A stretch of 64,000 nt of DNA from Algibacter luteus (GTDB lineage: Bacteria; Bacteroidota; Bacteroidia; Flavobacteriales; Flavobacteriaceae): contig NZ_FQYK01000010.1 in the NCBI RefSeq assembly GCF_900141715.1, positions 1-64,000 on the forward strand, in the 5' to 3' direction. Below the pieces are notes generated by a model. It made no database searches. It was not told where the DNA came from and worked only from the letters and a program-made list of their open reading frames with translations. The translations under genes and the position numbers were made by a program. Of this stretch, positions 53,681-63,313 are shown in pieces (position 1 is the stretch's first letter; each line of letters opens with the position of its first letter).

Positions 53681-54763
53681 TTACATTTTTTGGTATAAAG
53701 CTTTTAATTTGGCTCTAGTAATTGTTTTTTTCCATGATTTCCCTAGAGCATTTTCCCAAAGTGGTTCAAGGCTAAAAGCTACATTTATCATAGTATCGAA
53801 ATCTTTATCACTCAAATCTGCACAAATGCCTTGTGGCAATTCTATTTTGTGTTTTGCTTTCATTTTCTTAAAAAGCTTCACGCCTTCTGGATAATAATCT
53901 TCTAAATGATCGAAAACAATACAGTTGCCAATTCCGTGTTTGGTTCCTAATAGATAAGATAAACCGTAACTCATAGCATGCGCAATTCCCACCTGCGAAT
54001 AGGCTATACTCATACCTCCGTGCCACGAGGCCATCATTAGTTTTTCTTGCATCTCTTCATCAGATAGATTATCCTCCATGAAAATTTCTTTGCATAAATC
54101 TAATGCCATAGTACCATAGGTTTCGCTAAAGGTATTTAAATAAGTTCCTGTTAGTGACTCAATACAGTGGATATAACAGTCCATACCCGTATAAAACCAT
54201 TGATTTTGTGGTACATCCTTAGTGAGTTCAGAATCTAATATCACTTGATCAAATGGCGTAAAATCAGAATTAATACCTAATTTTTTTTCGGGTCCAGTAA
54301 GTACCGTGGTTCTAGAAACTTCGGCACCAGTACCGGAGATTGTTGGAATACCTACATGATAAATGGCTGGGTTTTTTACTAAATCCCATCCTTGATAATC
54401 TTTGGCTTCACCTTCATTGGTTAACATAATAGAAACTGCCTTAGCTAAATCTAGCAAAGTACCCCCACCAATACCAATAATACCAGAAGGCAATGCTTTA
54501 GATTCTAAGATGATATTTTCAACAAGTTGATCCACTTGTGAAGTTTTAGGCTCTTCTTTTGCTGAAACAAAAACAATTCTATCCTCATAAGACAATGAAA
54601 TTCTAGATAATAGCCATGTATTATTTTTAAACACATCATCAATAAAATAAATAAATGGAGCATTGATGCTTAAGCGCTTTGGGGCTAAAACTTCATTAAT
54701 TTGATTGAAACTACCTCTGCCAAAAATGACTCTTGGCACCATTGGAAAGTTCTTATAACTCAT
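53681..54763 (-). CDS. Iron-containing alcohol dehydrogenase, KdnB-like
   Basis: A 360-residue group III metal-dependent alcohol dehydrogenase. The NAD-binding motif is GIGGGTLLDLAKAVSIM and the metal ligands fit the family spacing: Asp and His in GMDCYIHCIE (four apart) and the two His in GIAHAMSYGLSYLLGTKHG (14 apart). It opens FPMVPRVIFGRGSF. It resembles KdnB of Shewanella, which oxidises the C8 of Kdo before amination to 8-amino-Kdo. That assignment rests on memory and on kdsB nearby. The aminotransferase partner KdnA is not in the window. Confidence 0.82.
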   Translation of the reverse strand: MSYKNFPMVPRVIFGRGSFNQINEVLAPKRLSINAPFIYFIDDVFKNNTWLLSRISLSYEDRIVFVSAKEEPKTSQVDQLVENIILESKALPSGIIGIGGGTLLDLAKAVSIMLTNEGEAKDYQGWDLVKNPAIYHVGIPTISGTGAEVSRTTVLTGPEKKLGINSDFTPFDQVILDSELTKDVPQNQWFYTGMDCYIHCIESLTGTYLNTFSETYGTMALDLCKEIFMEDNLSDEEMQEKLMMASWHGGMSIAYSQVGIAHAMSYGLSYLLGTKHGIGNCIVFDHLEDYYPEGVKLFKKMKAKHKIELPQGICADLSDKDFDTMINVAFSLEPLWENALGKSWKKTITRAKLKALYQKM

Positions 54764-54810
54764 TTAATATGTTTTCTTTTACAAAATGTAAAAATAGTTT
54801 AAATAAAATT

Positions 54811-55428
54811 TTATGCGTTTAAAAATTCTTGGAATTTTTCCGAGAACAAACTTATATGATAACCGTCTACTAATGCGTGATTTACCTGAATGGCCACATT
54901 CATTTGTAAACTATTATTTGATTTCACTGCTTTTGAAAAAGCAAATTTTGGCACCGAATCCACACTCCCCGACTTTGGCTCCTTTTGGCTAGAAAAATTA
55001 AGCCATGGCATTGCAGAACAATGTATACAATCTAATCCGTTTAAAGGAGGGTATAAATCTTTAGAATTCTGAATTCTTTCTTTTTCATTATTTATATTTT
55101 GAATAAAGGTGCTTAAATCCTCATCAAAATGTATAAACGAAAACCCAAAGGTATTGTCACTTCTCATTATAGTTGATGATGCATGAATGACATCGTATTC
55201 AACTATGCCATCATTTTCAATTCGAAATCTTAAATTTTCAACACTGTTAATAGCCTTCATACAATCGTGTAAATACTTAGCAAAAAAACTAATATTATTG
55301 GCTTTTGCAAAAGTATAAGCCTTGGTAACATCAAAAGGAATGGTCACAGCAAACGACGGGTCTTCTAAAGCCATAAAATGCTCATAATGCTGTTTTCTAT
55401 TCCATGAATTTATATTAATTTCTTTCAC
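54811..55428 (-). CDS. CAT-like acetyltransferase
   Basis: A 205-residue protein of the chloramphenicol O-acetyltransferase (CatA) fold. The catalytic His motif is VNHALVDGYHISLFSEKFQEFL near the C-terminus (the family's H-H-A-V-C-D-G-F-H). The body matches IPFDVTKAYTFAKANNISFFAKYLHDCMKAIN. It is slightly shorter than CatA (about 213). The ability to inactivate chloramphenicol cannot be told from sequence. The location in a Kdo/LPS cluster suggests acylation of a sugar or other native substrate. It lies 1 bp from the HAD gene stop side and is probably co-transcribed with it. Confidence 0.85.
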   Translation of the reverse strand: MKEININSWNRKQHYEHFMALEDPSFAVTIPFDVTKAYTFAKANNISFFAKYLHDCMKAINSVENLRFRIENDGIVEYDVIHASSTIMRSDNTFGFSFIHFDEDLSTFIQNINNEKERIQNSKDLYPPLNGLDCIHCSAMPWLNFSSQKEPKSGSVDSVPKFAFSKAVKSNNSLQMNVAIQVNHALVDGYHISLFSEKFQEFLNA

Positions 55429-55429
55429 T

Positions 55430-56134
55430 TTATTTTACCAAGTTTAAAACTTCTTTTAACGATGTAATCGTTTTATACATTTTACCATTTGTTTCTTCTT
55501 CACTTACTTGTTCGTGCGCCCAAGTGGTATGAAATGGAACATGTATGGCATTTGCTTTGATGTTGACTAAAGGCAAAACATCAGATTTTAGTGAGTTGCC
55601 TATCATTAAAAATTCAGAAGGGTTGATATCTAGATGATTTAATAATTTTGAATAATTGGCTTCTTTCTTATCACTTAACACCTCAATATGATGAAAATAG
55701 TCTGTCAGTCCAGATTTTTCTAATTTTCGTTCTTGATCTAGTAAATCGCCTTTAGTAGCCAGTATTAATCGGTATTTTTTTGAGAGTGTTTTTAATACTT
55801 CTTCAACACCATCAAGCAATTCAACAGGTTTATTCAACATGTCTTTACCTATGTTTAATATAGATTCTATAGTTTTTGTTGAAATATTATAATTTGACAG
55901 TTCTAAAGCAGATTCTACCATTGATAAGGTAAATGCTTTAATGCCATAACCGTAGAGCTCTAAGTTATCCATTTCCATTCTAAAAAGCTCTTGGTCAATC
56001 TTATTAGCAGTTTCGTATTTAGATAGTAATTTTGCAAATGCTAATTCCGCATCTCTAAAGTAGGTTTCATTAACCCATAGTGTATCATCAGCATCAAAAC
56101 CAATTACCTTTATGTTTTTGTAATTTATTTCCAT
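55430..56134 (-). CDS. HAD-superfamily hydrolase
   Basis: A 234-residue haloacid-dehalogenase-type phosphatase. Motif I is [12 protein letters not shown] (Asp14 and Asp16), motif III lies in [20 protein letters not shown], and motif IV in [18 protein letters not shown] helical cap follows motif I. The start overlaps the end of kdsB by 10 bp, so the two are coupled. KdsC, the Kdo-8-phosphate phosphatase, is also a HAD protein but shorter (about 170) with no cap, so this is a different enzyme. Confidence 0.88.
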   Translation of the reverse strand: MEINYKNIKVIGFDADDTLWVNETYFRDAELAFAKLLSKYETANKIDQELFRMEMDNLELYGYGIKAFTLSMVESALELSNYNISTKTIESILNIGKDMLNKPVELLDGVEEVLKTLSKKYRLILATKGDLLDQERKLEKSGLTDYFHHIEVLSDKKEANYSKLLNHLDINPSEFLMIGNSLKSDVLPLVNIKANAIHVPFHTTWAHEQVSEEETNGKMYKTITSLKEVLNLVK

Positions 56135-56853
56135 AATTTCTTAGCGCGCTCTAAATCTTCGGGTGTGTCAATTTCAACACCTTGCACATCAGTTTCAACC
56201 ATTTTTATACGTTTACCATATTCTAAATACCTTAATTGTTCTAGCTTTTCAGCAGCTTCTAAAGTAAGCATAGGCAAACGATGGAAATCTAAAATGGCTT
56301 GCTTCCTAAAGGCATAAACCCCTTTGTGTTTATAGTATTTTACAGCAACACTTTTATCTCTTAAATAAGGGATTGGACTTCGAGAAAAGTAGAGTGCAAA
56401 ATTCTGATTATCTAAAATTACTTTGACAGTATTTGGGTTTTTTATTTCATCTTCATCTGTAATATGAACCATTAAAGATGCTAAATCGATCGATTTATCA
56501 GAATCATTTTTAAATACTTCTATGAGTTTCTTTAAGGATTCAGCATCTGTAAAAGGTTCATCGCCTTGAACATTAATAACAATGTCAATATCCATATCCT
56601 CAACAGCTTCGGCAATTCTATCGCTACCGCTGTTGTGTTCTTTTTTGCTCATTATTGCATTTCCGCCATTATTAACAATTTCATTATAAATACTTTCACT
56701 GTCGGTAACTACGAAAACATCATCAAATAACTTGGTTGCCACCGTGGCCTCATATGTTCTTAAAATAACTGTTTTACCACCCAAATCTTGCATAAGTTTT
56801 GCAGGAAAACGAGATGCAGCATAACGCGCGGGAATCATTGAAATTATTTTCAT
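56125..56853 (-). CDS. kdsB: 3-deoxy-manno-octulosonate cytidylyltransferase
   Basis: A 242-residue CMP-Kdo synthetase, which activates Kdo for lipopolysaccharide core assembly. It begins [20 protein letters not shown], with [12 protein letters not shown] as the nucleotide-binding signature. NVQGDEPF (about 95-102) and [35 protein letters not shown] (about 187-221) are conserved. It is the first gene of the cluster and overlaps the HAD gene by 10 bp. The product could carry Kdo or, if the KdnB-like protein is active, 8-amino-Kdo. Confidence 0.96.
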   Translation of the reverse strand: MKIISMIPARYAASRFPAKLMQDLGGKTVILRTYEATVATKLFDDVFVVTDSESIYNEIVNNGGNAIMSKKEHNSGSDRIAEAVEDMDIDIVINVQGDEPFTDAESLKKLIEVFKNDSDKSIDLASLMVHITDEDEIKNPNTVKVILDNQNFALYFSRSPIPYLRDKSVAVKYYKHKGVYAFRKQAILDFHRLPMLTLEAAEKLEQLRYLEYGKRIKMVETDVQGVEIDTPEDLERAKKLWK

Positions 56854-56872
56854 ATGCTTTAAATAGCTGTTT

Positions 56873-57505
56873 TTAATTTAACTGAACAAACCCATTTAAC
56901 AATTTTTCAATATGGTTATCATAGCTTTTCATTAAATTTACTGATGTATAAAGTATGATTTGAACAGTACCATTTTCGTTTGAATAATAATACCCTTTAT
57001 ATCCAAATTTAATTCCAGACATTGTGCCGCTCATTTCTAACATTAAAACTTTTAAGCCATTAACTGTACGGTATTCTTGATTATTTAATTTAGTATCTGG
57101 GGCTACTTCTCGTGCATTTGATAATGCAATATCTCTTAGTGTTACCAAAGGGATTTCAACTTTTTCAGTTATTACAGAACCATATAAATCCTCTTTTTTA
57201 AGTTCCAATTCAAATTCGGCATCTTCGTTACTTGAAGCCTTCTTAAATTTCCAATCTTTTGTATTTAACCAAATCCCTACGTTAAATGTTGAACTTTTAA
57301 TTAGGAAATCGGAATCTTCATCTTTTTCGAAAATTGTAGCATTTACAGGAATTTCTACTTTCTCTTCAACTTGCTCACCCACTTGTTGCCAGGTACCATC
57401 GTCATATAATACTACTTGGTCGCCATATTCTGTAACAGCATTGGTTTGGGAAAATATTAAATAAGGAAAACAAAAAACTAGACAAAAGGTAATTTTTATA
57501 TTCAT
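56873..57505 (-). CDS. Exported protein of unknown function
   Basis: A 210-residue protein with a signal peptide (1-19, ending YLIFSQ). After it comes [18 protein letters not shown], a short pattern found at the N-terminus of many Bacteroidota exported proteins. The rest is beta-rich with [21 protein letters not shown] see no catalytic motif. It lies 19 bp before kdsB in the reading direction (ends after it on the map), so it could share its transcript. Confidence 0.72.
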   Translation of the reverse strand: MNIKITFCLVFCFPYLIFSQTNAVTEYGDQVVLYDDGTWQQVGEQVEEKVEIPVNATIFEKDEDSDFLIKSSTFNVGIWLNTKDWKFKKASSNEDAEFELELKKEDLYGSVITEKVEIPLVTLRDIALSNAREVAPDTKLNNQEYRTVNGLKVLMLEMSGTMSGIKFGYKGYYYSNENGTVQIILYTSVNLMKSYDNHIEKLLNGFVQLN

Positions 57506-57554
57506 AATTAAGATAAAGGTTTAGAATTTCAAAAATATAATATTTATATCATAA

Positions 57555-58121
57555 TTATTGCCTACTCCTTTTAAACTTTTTATATAATCTAAAAATTGTA
57601 AAAATGATAAATATGGCTATAATTGCTGCTAGTATGGGAAGAAAAATAGAAATAACAGACATGACAATCGAGGTTCCTGTTTCTATGGTTGAAACCAAAG
57701 GATTTGCAATACCTCCTGTAGTAGCAGTAGAAGCTAATCGTGTTGTACTCGAGCTTCCTGCAACTGCTGCAGCTGTCCCGCCTCCAGCTATAATAGCTAA
57801 AGACCAAGTTACAACAGGACTCAAATCTGCAATTGTAGAAAGCATGATGGCGGTTCCTGCCAAGGCAGCTAGTGGCACTGCGATACTATCTAATAAATTA
57901 TCAATATATGGTATAAAATACGCAACAATTTCGACTATAGTAGCAGCACCTAAAGTTATGAGAGCTCCAGTACTTCCTATCCATTCCCAAGATTCGTTAA
58001 GTTGCCAAACATCAAAAAAAGCAGCAAGGCTTAAAGCAAATAAGGGTAAAAACACTCTAAATCCTACCGAGGCCGATAAACCAACACCTAGACAAATACT
58101 TAATATCGTTTCAAAAGTCAT
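57555..58121 (-). CDS. DUF4126 membrane protein
   Basis: A 188-residue integral membrane protein with about five hydrophobic helices. ILSICLGVGLSASVGFRVFLPLFALSLAAFFDVWQLNESWEWIGSTGALITLGAATIVEI matches DUF4126 as I recall it. The Ser/Thr-rich middle part (GSSSTTRLASTATTGGIANPLVSTIETG) is typical of the family. It has no known function. It ends 49 bp from the exported-protein start and begins 16 bp after the RecD-like gene's stop; all four genes are on the minus strand. Confidence 0.8.
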   Translation of the reverse strand: MTFETILSICLGVGLSASVGFRVFLPLFALSLAAFFDVWQLNESWEWIGSTGALITLGAATIVEIVAYFIPYIDNLLDSIAVPLAALAGTAIMLSTIADLSPVVTWSLAIIAGGGTAAAVAGSSSTTRLASTATTGGIANPLVSTIETGTSIVMSVISIFLPILAAIIAIFIIFTIFRLYKKFKRSRQ

Positions 58122-58137
58122 CTTTAATTTTAATTAA

Positions 58138-59562
58138 TTATTCTTCAAAGAAATCGTCTTTAAAGCCAATAAGGTACAATTTTTCTTTCGCTCTTGTTAC
58201 CGCAGTGTATAACCACCTTAAATAATCTTTATCTATACCGTTTGGTAAATACGGTTGTTCTACAAAAACAGTGTTCCATTGCCCTCCTTGTGATTTATGG
58301 CAGGTGATGGCATAAGAAAATTTAACTTGAAGCGCATTAAAATGTTTGTTGTTTTTTACCTTTAAGAATTTTTTGTAATTACTCGTTTCACTTTCAAAAT
58401 CTTTCATCACTTCTTGATACAATTTATTCGAATCTTCATAGGCCAGAGAAGGCGTTTCAGCATCAATAGTATCTAATAATAACACGGTTTCAAAAGGTCT
58501 CATTTTGGGGTAATCAACCATTCTAATTTTTACTTCAGCGAAGCGAAAGCCATACAATTCTTGTAAACTGAATATTTCCAGAACTTCAATAATATCACCA
58601 TTTGCAATAAATCCAGCTTCGGTAGTTGGTTTTATCCAGAAATAGTTATTCTTTACAACCATTAAATAATCTCCTGCGGATAATTCGCTTTCATTAAAAA
58701 GAATTCTGTTTCTTATTTGTTGATTGTATAGGTTTGCGCGTTTATTGCTTCTTACAATAATAGCAGTGTCTTCTTTCCCTAAATCGCTATAAGAATCGTT
58801 AATGGCATCCATTATTTCATAACCATCAACAAGCCTAATAATATCTTTAAAATCGGCTAAATCAAACTTAAAAAAATCATAAGTCGTTCCAGATAATGCT
58901 TCTCGTAATATGGTGGCATTAGCTAATATGCCTGAGTTTTCTTCTTGCCTTACAACTTCATCAAGTTCCATTTTGGTAACTTCTTTGTTGTAATTAAGTG
59001 CTAAGGTATTCGGGTCTAATGCAGGGCTTAAATCTAATTTCACTGGTGGTAATTGAGCAGTATCACCTATTAATAGCAACTTACAATGATGCCCAGAATA
59101 AACATATTGCATTAAGTCGTCTAGTAACGAACCATTTTCCATAAGTTTTGATTCGCTGGGTGTATCTGGAATCATGGAAGCTTCATCAACAATAAAAATC
59201 GTATTTCTGTGCTTATTAGGCTGCAAAACAAACTTTACACCTCCACCTTTATCTTTTTTAGGGAAATATATTTTTTTATGAATGGTAAATGCTTCCTTAT
59301 TAGAATAATTCGATATCACTTTGGCGGCTCTACCCGTTGGTGCCATGAGTACAGCACTCATTTTTGCCTTCCATAAATTACTCACAATAGCGCCAACAAT
59401 AGTTGTCTTTCCTGTTCCGGCATACCCTTTTAGTAGATATAAGGAATCTTTATTTTTTGAAAAAATGAACTCTGCAAGTTGTTGTAAAACAATATTTTGT
59501 TTCATTGTAGGTTGAAACGGAAATTGTTGTTTTATGAGAGAATAAAATTCGTTGGAAGTCAT
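58138..59562 (-). CDS. RecD-like ATP-dependent DNA helicase (UvrD C2 type)
   Basis: A superfamily 1B helicase. The ATG at 59562 (MTSNEFYSLIKQQFPFQPT) and the one at 59574 are both possible, and 59562 is slightly preferred. Walker A is LLKGYAGTGKTTIVGA, followed by APTGRAAKVIS, the Walker B region FIVDEASMI, GDTAQLPP, and the C-terminal motif QVKFSYAITCHKSQGGQWNTVFV. The order is RecD/Pif1-like. It is probably a 5'-3' helicase active in repair. It is divergent from the DUF3822 operon. Confidence 0.92.
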   Translation of the reverse strand: MTSNEFYSLIKQQFPFQPTMKQNIVLQQLAEFIFSKNKDSLYLLKGYAGTGKTTIVGAIVSNLWKAKMSAVLMAPTGRAAKVISNYSNKEAFTIHKKIYFPKKDKGGGVKFVLQPNKHRNTIFIVDEASMIPDTPSESKLMENGSLLDDLMQYVYSGHHCKLLLIGDTAQLPPVKLDLSPALDPNTLALNYNKEVTKMELDEVVRQEENSGILANATILREALSGTTYDFFKFDLADFKDIIRLVDGYEIMDAINDSYSDLGKEDTAIIVRSNKRANLYNQQIRNRILFNESELSAGDYLMVVKNNYFWIKPTTEAGFIANGDIIEVLEIFSLQELYGFRFAEVKIRMVDYPKMRPFETVLLLDTIDAETPSLAYEDSNKLYQEVMKDFESETSNYKKFLKVKNNKHFNALQVKFSYAITCHKSQGGQWNTVFVEQPYLPNGIDKDYLRWLYTAVTRAKEKLYLIGFKDDFFEE

Positions 59563-59693
59563 TATAGATTTCAAGGGTTTTGTAAATTATTCAAATATAG
59601 AAATGATTTTTATGCAGTTTGGTTTTAACGATTAAAAAAAAATTGTAGATTTGCTAAATACCTTTTATTAAACTTTAAATTAAATAACATACT

Positions 59694-60431
59694 ATGTTAA
59701 ATTTTATTCTTGTTGCAGTTGCGGTTATTTTAGTTACAATTGGCTTGGTTAAGTTAGTTGATAAATTTATACCGGCGAAGTTTAAACCGTTATTAAATAT
59801 TGCACTTTGGTTATTGATTGCTTTTTTAGGTTACAAAACTTATGTTTCCATTTATGAACCTATCCAGTTTAATAAAGTAAAAAATAAGCGATATGCTCAA
59901 GTAATTGAAAGTTTAAAGGATATTAGAGACTCTCAGCTGGCTCACAGGCAAGTTATAGGGGTTTTTGCAAAAGACTTTGATAATTTAATCAAATTTGTTG
60001 ATACTGCACAATATACTATTACCCAACGAAGAGATTCAAGTATTATTGATGTAGATTTAACAAAAAGATACGGCGTAGATACTTTTAAAGATATTATTAT
60101 AGTTGATACCTTAGGATTTGTTTCTGTAAAAGATTCATTATTTAAATCTTCAACACGTTATAAAACGATGATGAATGTTCCTGTTGGTGAAGAAGGAGCT
60201 AAATTTAAAATGGATGCTGGGTTTATCGAGCAAAACAATATTAAGATTCCTGTTTTTGAAGCATCAGTTAAAAAGAGCGTGATTTTATACGACCAGAATA
60301 AAGATTTACTAGTTCAAGAAAATCAGGTAGTATCAGTGGATGGTGTTAATGGTGATGCATTAAAAGTAGGTTCTATGGATGAAGTTAACACAAACGGAAA
60401 CTGGCCAAAAACATATGGCTCAAACGAATAA
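59694..60431 (+). CDS. Membrane-anchored protein of unknown function
   Basis: A 245-residue protein with two N-terminal membrane helices (about 2-22 and 32-52) and a periplasmic domain of about 190 residues. QVIESLKDIRDSQLAHRQVIGVFAKDFDNLIKFVDTAQYTITQRRD looks like a helical segment, and the rest is beta-rich. I recognise no family, but it is often seen next to DUF3822-rsmD in Bacteroidota. The stop overlaps the DUF3822 start by 17 bp. It may be a pilin-like or secretion-linked protein, which is a guess from its shape only. Confidence 0.75.
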   Translation: MLNFILVAVAVILVTIGLVKLVDKFIPAKFKPLLNIALWLLIAFLGYKTYVSIYEPIQFNKVKNKRYAQVIESLKDIRDSQLAHRQVIGVFAKDFDNLIKFVDTAQYTITQRRDSSIIDVDLTKRYGVDTFKDIIIVDTLGFVSVKDSLFKSSTRYKTMMNVPVGEEGAKFKMDAGFIEQNNIKIPVFEASVKKSVILYDQNKDLLVQENQVVSVDGVNGDALKVGSMDEVNTNGNWPKTYGSNE

Positions 60432-61236
60432 AACGTCTAACAAACTAACTAATATAGATCTGTCCATTCAAATAAGTTTGAGTGGACTTTCTTTTTGTAT
60501 ACTGAATACAGATACCAATACGGTAATAGAGTTGCGAGAAGTCATCTTCGAGAAACGTTTAAACCCACTTGAAGCTTTAGATGAATTAAAATCATTGTTC
60601 GCAAAAGAAAATGCATTACAAAGTAATTTTAAAAATGTAATTATTATTCATGATAACGACCTAGCGACTTTAGTACCAAAGTCATTATTCAATAAAAACC
60701 ACCTCGCAGAGTATTTAAAATTTAATTCTAAAATACTTAAGTCTGATTTTATAGCCTACGATCCAATTCAAGAAAACAGTATCGTAAACGTTTATATTCC
60801 TTATGTCAATTTTAATAATTTTATTTATGACAAGTTTGGAACCTTTGTTTACAAGCACGTTTCTACCGTTTTAATTGAAAATATTTTACAAATAGAAAAA
60901 GAATCAGAAACACCAAAAGTATTTGTGAATATAAGCACCAATCACTTTGAGATTTTAGTTACTGAAAAAGGGCAATTAAACTTGTACAATTCCTTTAGTT
61001 ACAGTACGAAAGAAGATTTTATCTATTACATTCTTTTTACAGCAGAACAACTTAATTTAGACCCAGAATCCTTCCAACTTGTCCTATTGGGAGATGTAGA
61101 TGAAAATAACGAATTATACGAGATTGCTTATAAATACATTAGGAATATAAGTTTTGGAAAACGATATAGCCAATATAAATACATAGCAAAGCCAAAATCT
61201 GAATATTCTAATTTTGCACTTTTAAATAGTTTTTAA
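60415..61236 (+). CDS. DUF3822 protein
   Basis: A 273-residue protein. The start is ATG 60415 (MAQTNKTSNKLTNIDLSIQISLSGLSFCI), 17 bp inside the preceding gene, rather than 60379. It matches DUF3822, an actin-like-fold (PilM-like) family: IDLSIQISLSGLSFCILNTDTN, then FVNISTNHFEILVTEKGQLNLYNSFSYSTKEDFIYYILFTAEQLNLDPE. The stop overlaps the rsmD start (TAATG). The gene order suggests a role with the membrane protein upstream, perhaps like a PilM/PilN pair, but that is inference. Confidence 0.8.
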   Translation: MAQTNKTSNKLTNIDLSIQISLSGLSFCILNTDTNTVIELREVIFEKRLNPLEALDELKSLFAKENALQSNFKNVIIIHDNDLATLVPKSLFNKNHLAEYLKFNSKILKSDFIAYDPIQENSIVNVYIPYVNFNNFIYDKFGTFVYKHVSTVLIENILQIEKESETPKVFVNISTNHFEILVTEKGQLNLYNSFSYSTKEDFIYYILFTAEQLNLDPESFQLVLLGDVDENNELYEIAYKYIRNISFGKRYSQYKYIAKPKSEYSNFALLNSF

Positions 61237-61778
61237 TGAGAATTATATCAGGTCTTTATAAAAGTAGAAAAATTGTGGCGCCAAAAAGACTGCCTGTCCG
61301 CCCCACTACTGATATGGCTAAAGAATCGCTATTTAATATCATTAATAATTTATACTATTTTGAAGACATAACTGTATTAGACTTATTCGCGGGCACTGGC
61401 AATATAAGTTATGAGTTTGCTTCTAGAGGTGTTGAGCAAATTACTAGTGTAGATCAGGATTTCGGATGCATTAAGTTTATAAATCAGACTGCTGAGAATT
61501 TTGAAATGCCAATTCAAACCATAAAAAGTGATGTTTTTAAGTTTCTAGAAAAATCAACACTTCAAACTGATATTATTTTTGCAGATCCACCTTATAGTTT
61601 CTCTGATGAACAATTTGCTAAAATACCAGAGCTTGTTTTTCAAAATAACTTGTTACTACCTGAAGGCTTACTCATAGTCGAGCATTCTAAACATACTAAC
61701 TTATCAGAAATTAAACATTTTAGCTACTCCAAAAACTATGGTGGAAGTGTTTTTAGTTTTTTTGAAAAGCCAGAATAA
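61236..61778 (+). CDS. rsmD: RsmD-family 16S rRNA (guanine966-N2)-methyltransferase
   Basis: A 180-residue SAM-dependent methyltransferase. It begins RIISGLYKSRKIVAPKRLPVRPTTDMAKESLFNII. The SAM motif is VLDLFAGTGNISYEFASRG (about 47-65) and the catalytic motif is FADPPYSF (about 110-117). It modifies G966 of 16S rRNA. Translation is coupled to DUF3822 (TAATG). It is the last gene of this three-gene operon. Confidence 0.93.
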   Translation: MRIISGLYKSRKIVAPKRLPVRPTTDMAKESLFNIINNLYYFEDITVLDLFAGTGNISYEFASRGVEQITSVDQDFGCIKFINQTAENFEMPIQTIKSDVFKFLEKSTLQTDIIFADPPYSFSDEQFAKIPELVFQNNLLLPEGLLIVEHSKHTNLSEIKHFSYSKNYGGSVFSFFEKPE

Positions 61779-61930
61779 ATTTCCACAACTCATTTTTTTT
61801 CAGTACTTTAGAGTTCTCCTTAAGAGTCCCAGACTCTAATCATTGCATGTATCTCTCAGGGAAATACATTCTTATTCTATTCGTGTGTATGGTTTAAAAT
61901 TGTTATCAACCAATTAAACCATAAATTCAA

Positions 61931-62437
61931 ATGAAAAAAATTATTCTAGTTGCTTTTGCAGTAATGTTATTTACTGCTTGCCAAAACAAACCACAACGTT
62001 ATTTTGCAGAATCTGCAGAAATAAACACATTAAAAGCCGGTATAGAAGCTTACGAAGCTGGAGATTGGGCTAAGTGGAAAAGCCATTTTGCCGATACCGC
62101 TAAAATTTACGTAAACTCAACAGAACCACTAACTATTGCAGAAAGAGCCAAAAGTTTAGAGACTATGGCAAACACCATGTCTTCTTATGGCTTTAATCGC
62201 GATAAAGAATACATTGAAATGGTTCTTGATAAAGAAGATGAAACTTGGGTGTACTATTGGGCATTACACAAGGGAACTTTAGCTGCAAATAATAAAGAAT
62301 TATCAATTCCTGTCCATTTAGCTGTACAGTTTGTAGATGGTAAAATTGTTGAAGAACACGTTTACTATGACGGAACTGCTATGAATGCAGAATTTGCTAA
62401 ACTCACTGCAGTAGATGATGTCGTAGAAGAAGAGTAA
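61931..62437 (+). CDS. SnoaL/NTF2-like lipoprotein
   Basis: A 168-residue lipoprotein with the lipobox LFTAC (Cys17). The body is a single NTF2-like/SnoaL-type fold: LKAGIEAYEAGDWAKWKSHFADTAKIYVNS opens the domain, WVYYWALHKGTL and VHLAVQFVDGKIVEEHVYYDGTAM close it. The fold has a cone-shaped pocket used for binding or for steps such as isomerisation. The substrate is unknown. It is 37 bp before the next exported protein and may be co-transcribed. Confidence 0.85.
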   Translation: MKKIILVAFAVMLFTACQNKPQRYFAESAEINTLKAGIEAYEAGDWAKWKSHFADTAKIYVNSTEPLTIAERAKSLETMANTMSSYGFNRDKEYIEMVLDKEDETWVYYWALHKGTLAANNKELSIPVHLAVQFVDGKIVEEHVYYDGTAMNAEFAKLTAVDDVVEEE

Positions 62438-62474
62438 TCCAAAAATAAAAAATCAATTAACTAAATTATTTAAT

Positions 62475-63227
62475 ATGAAAACATTTAAAACCTCAATTTT
62501 AATAGCATTATTATTGTGCTTTTCTTTTAATCTGTCGCATGCACAAAAAAGATTTATGGTGCATCAAGATAACGTAAAACCGTCTATGTTAATGCAATAT
62601 GAAGCTATTGCTAAAAAGTTTAATGATGCTTGTATAAAACATAACCCACAAACCTCATGGGCAACAGGAACAAGAAGCGATTTTAAATATTTTTACATTA
62701 CACCTATTGAAAATTTTGCAGATATGGATAAAAATCCATTTGCAGATATGGCTAAAACTATGGGCGACGAATTTGGAAAAATGTTTGAAGAATTCGATAA
62801 ATGCTATGATTCGCATACCAATTACACGATTACCATGGTTGAAGATTTAACCTATATGCCAGAAGGCATATCCATGACTCAAGAAGGTCAAAACTATCGT
62901 AAATGGTACTATATCTATTTTACACCAAGTAATGCTAAAAAAGTTCGTGAAGGCATGAAAGCTGTAAAAGCATTGTACGAATCAAAAAACTCAAAAGAAT
63001 ATTATAGAGTATATCGCAGTGGTTTTGGTACACCCGAAGAGTTTTATTTAGTTGCGATTTCCGCTAAAGATGCTATCGATTTCGAAACTAAATCTAAAAC
63101 TAACGAAGCTACATTAGGCACAAAAGAAGAAGTTTGGGAAGTGTTTAGTAAGGTCATGGAACACGCCACCAGAATGGAAGAGTTTTCAGGAGAAATGCGT
63201 CCAGATTTGGCCTACGCACCAAAATAA
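62475..63227 (+). CDS. Exported protein of unknown function
   Basis: A 250-residue protein with a signal peptide (1-23, ending LSHAQ). The rest looks like two related alpha/beta halves: FMVHQDNVKPSMLMQYEAIAKKFNDACIKHN and YIYFTPSNAKKVREGMKAVKALYESKNSKEYYRVYRSG. Each half could be a ferredoxin-like (dimeric alpha-beta barrel) domain. I recognise no named family. It follows the SnoaL-like lipoprotein and ends at a strong terminator. Confidence 0.72.
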   Translation: MKTFKTSILIALLLCFSFNLSHAQKRFMVHQDNVKPSMLMQYEAIAKKFNDACIKHNPQTSWATGTRSDFKYFYITPIENFADMDKNPFADMAKTMGDEFGKMFEEFDKCYDSHTNYTITMVEDLTYMPEGISMTQEGQNYRKWYYIYFTPSNAKKVREGMKAVKALYESKNSKEYYRVYRSGFGTPEEFYLVAISAKDAIDFETKSKTNEATLGTKEEVWEVFSKVMEHATRMEEFSGEMRPDLAYAPK

Positions 63228-63270
63228 AATAAATCTGCCGTTTCAACCAACCAAATTACTTTTATAAGGG

Positions 63271-63307
63271 AATAAGCCCTTCTTTAATTACTAAAGAGGG
63301 GCTTATT
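63271..63307 (+). terminator. Terminator after the exported-protein gene
   Basis: AATAAGCCCTTCTTTA, loop ATTAC, TAAAGAGGGGCTTATT: a 16-bp stem with one mismatch. It lies between this gene and rnpB, which ends just beyond, so it may also stop rnpB transcription from the other strand. Confidence 0.85.
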
Positions 63308-63313
63308 TATGTT

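Noticed and set aside
54811-55428. Calling the CAT-like gene a chloramphenicol-resistance gene
   Set aside because: The fold and catalytic His are present, but the context is an LPS/Kdo cluster and native substrates are more likely.
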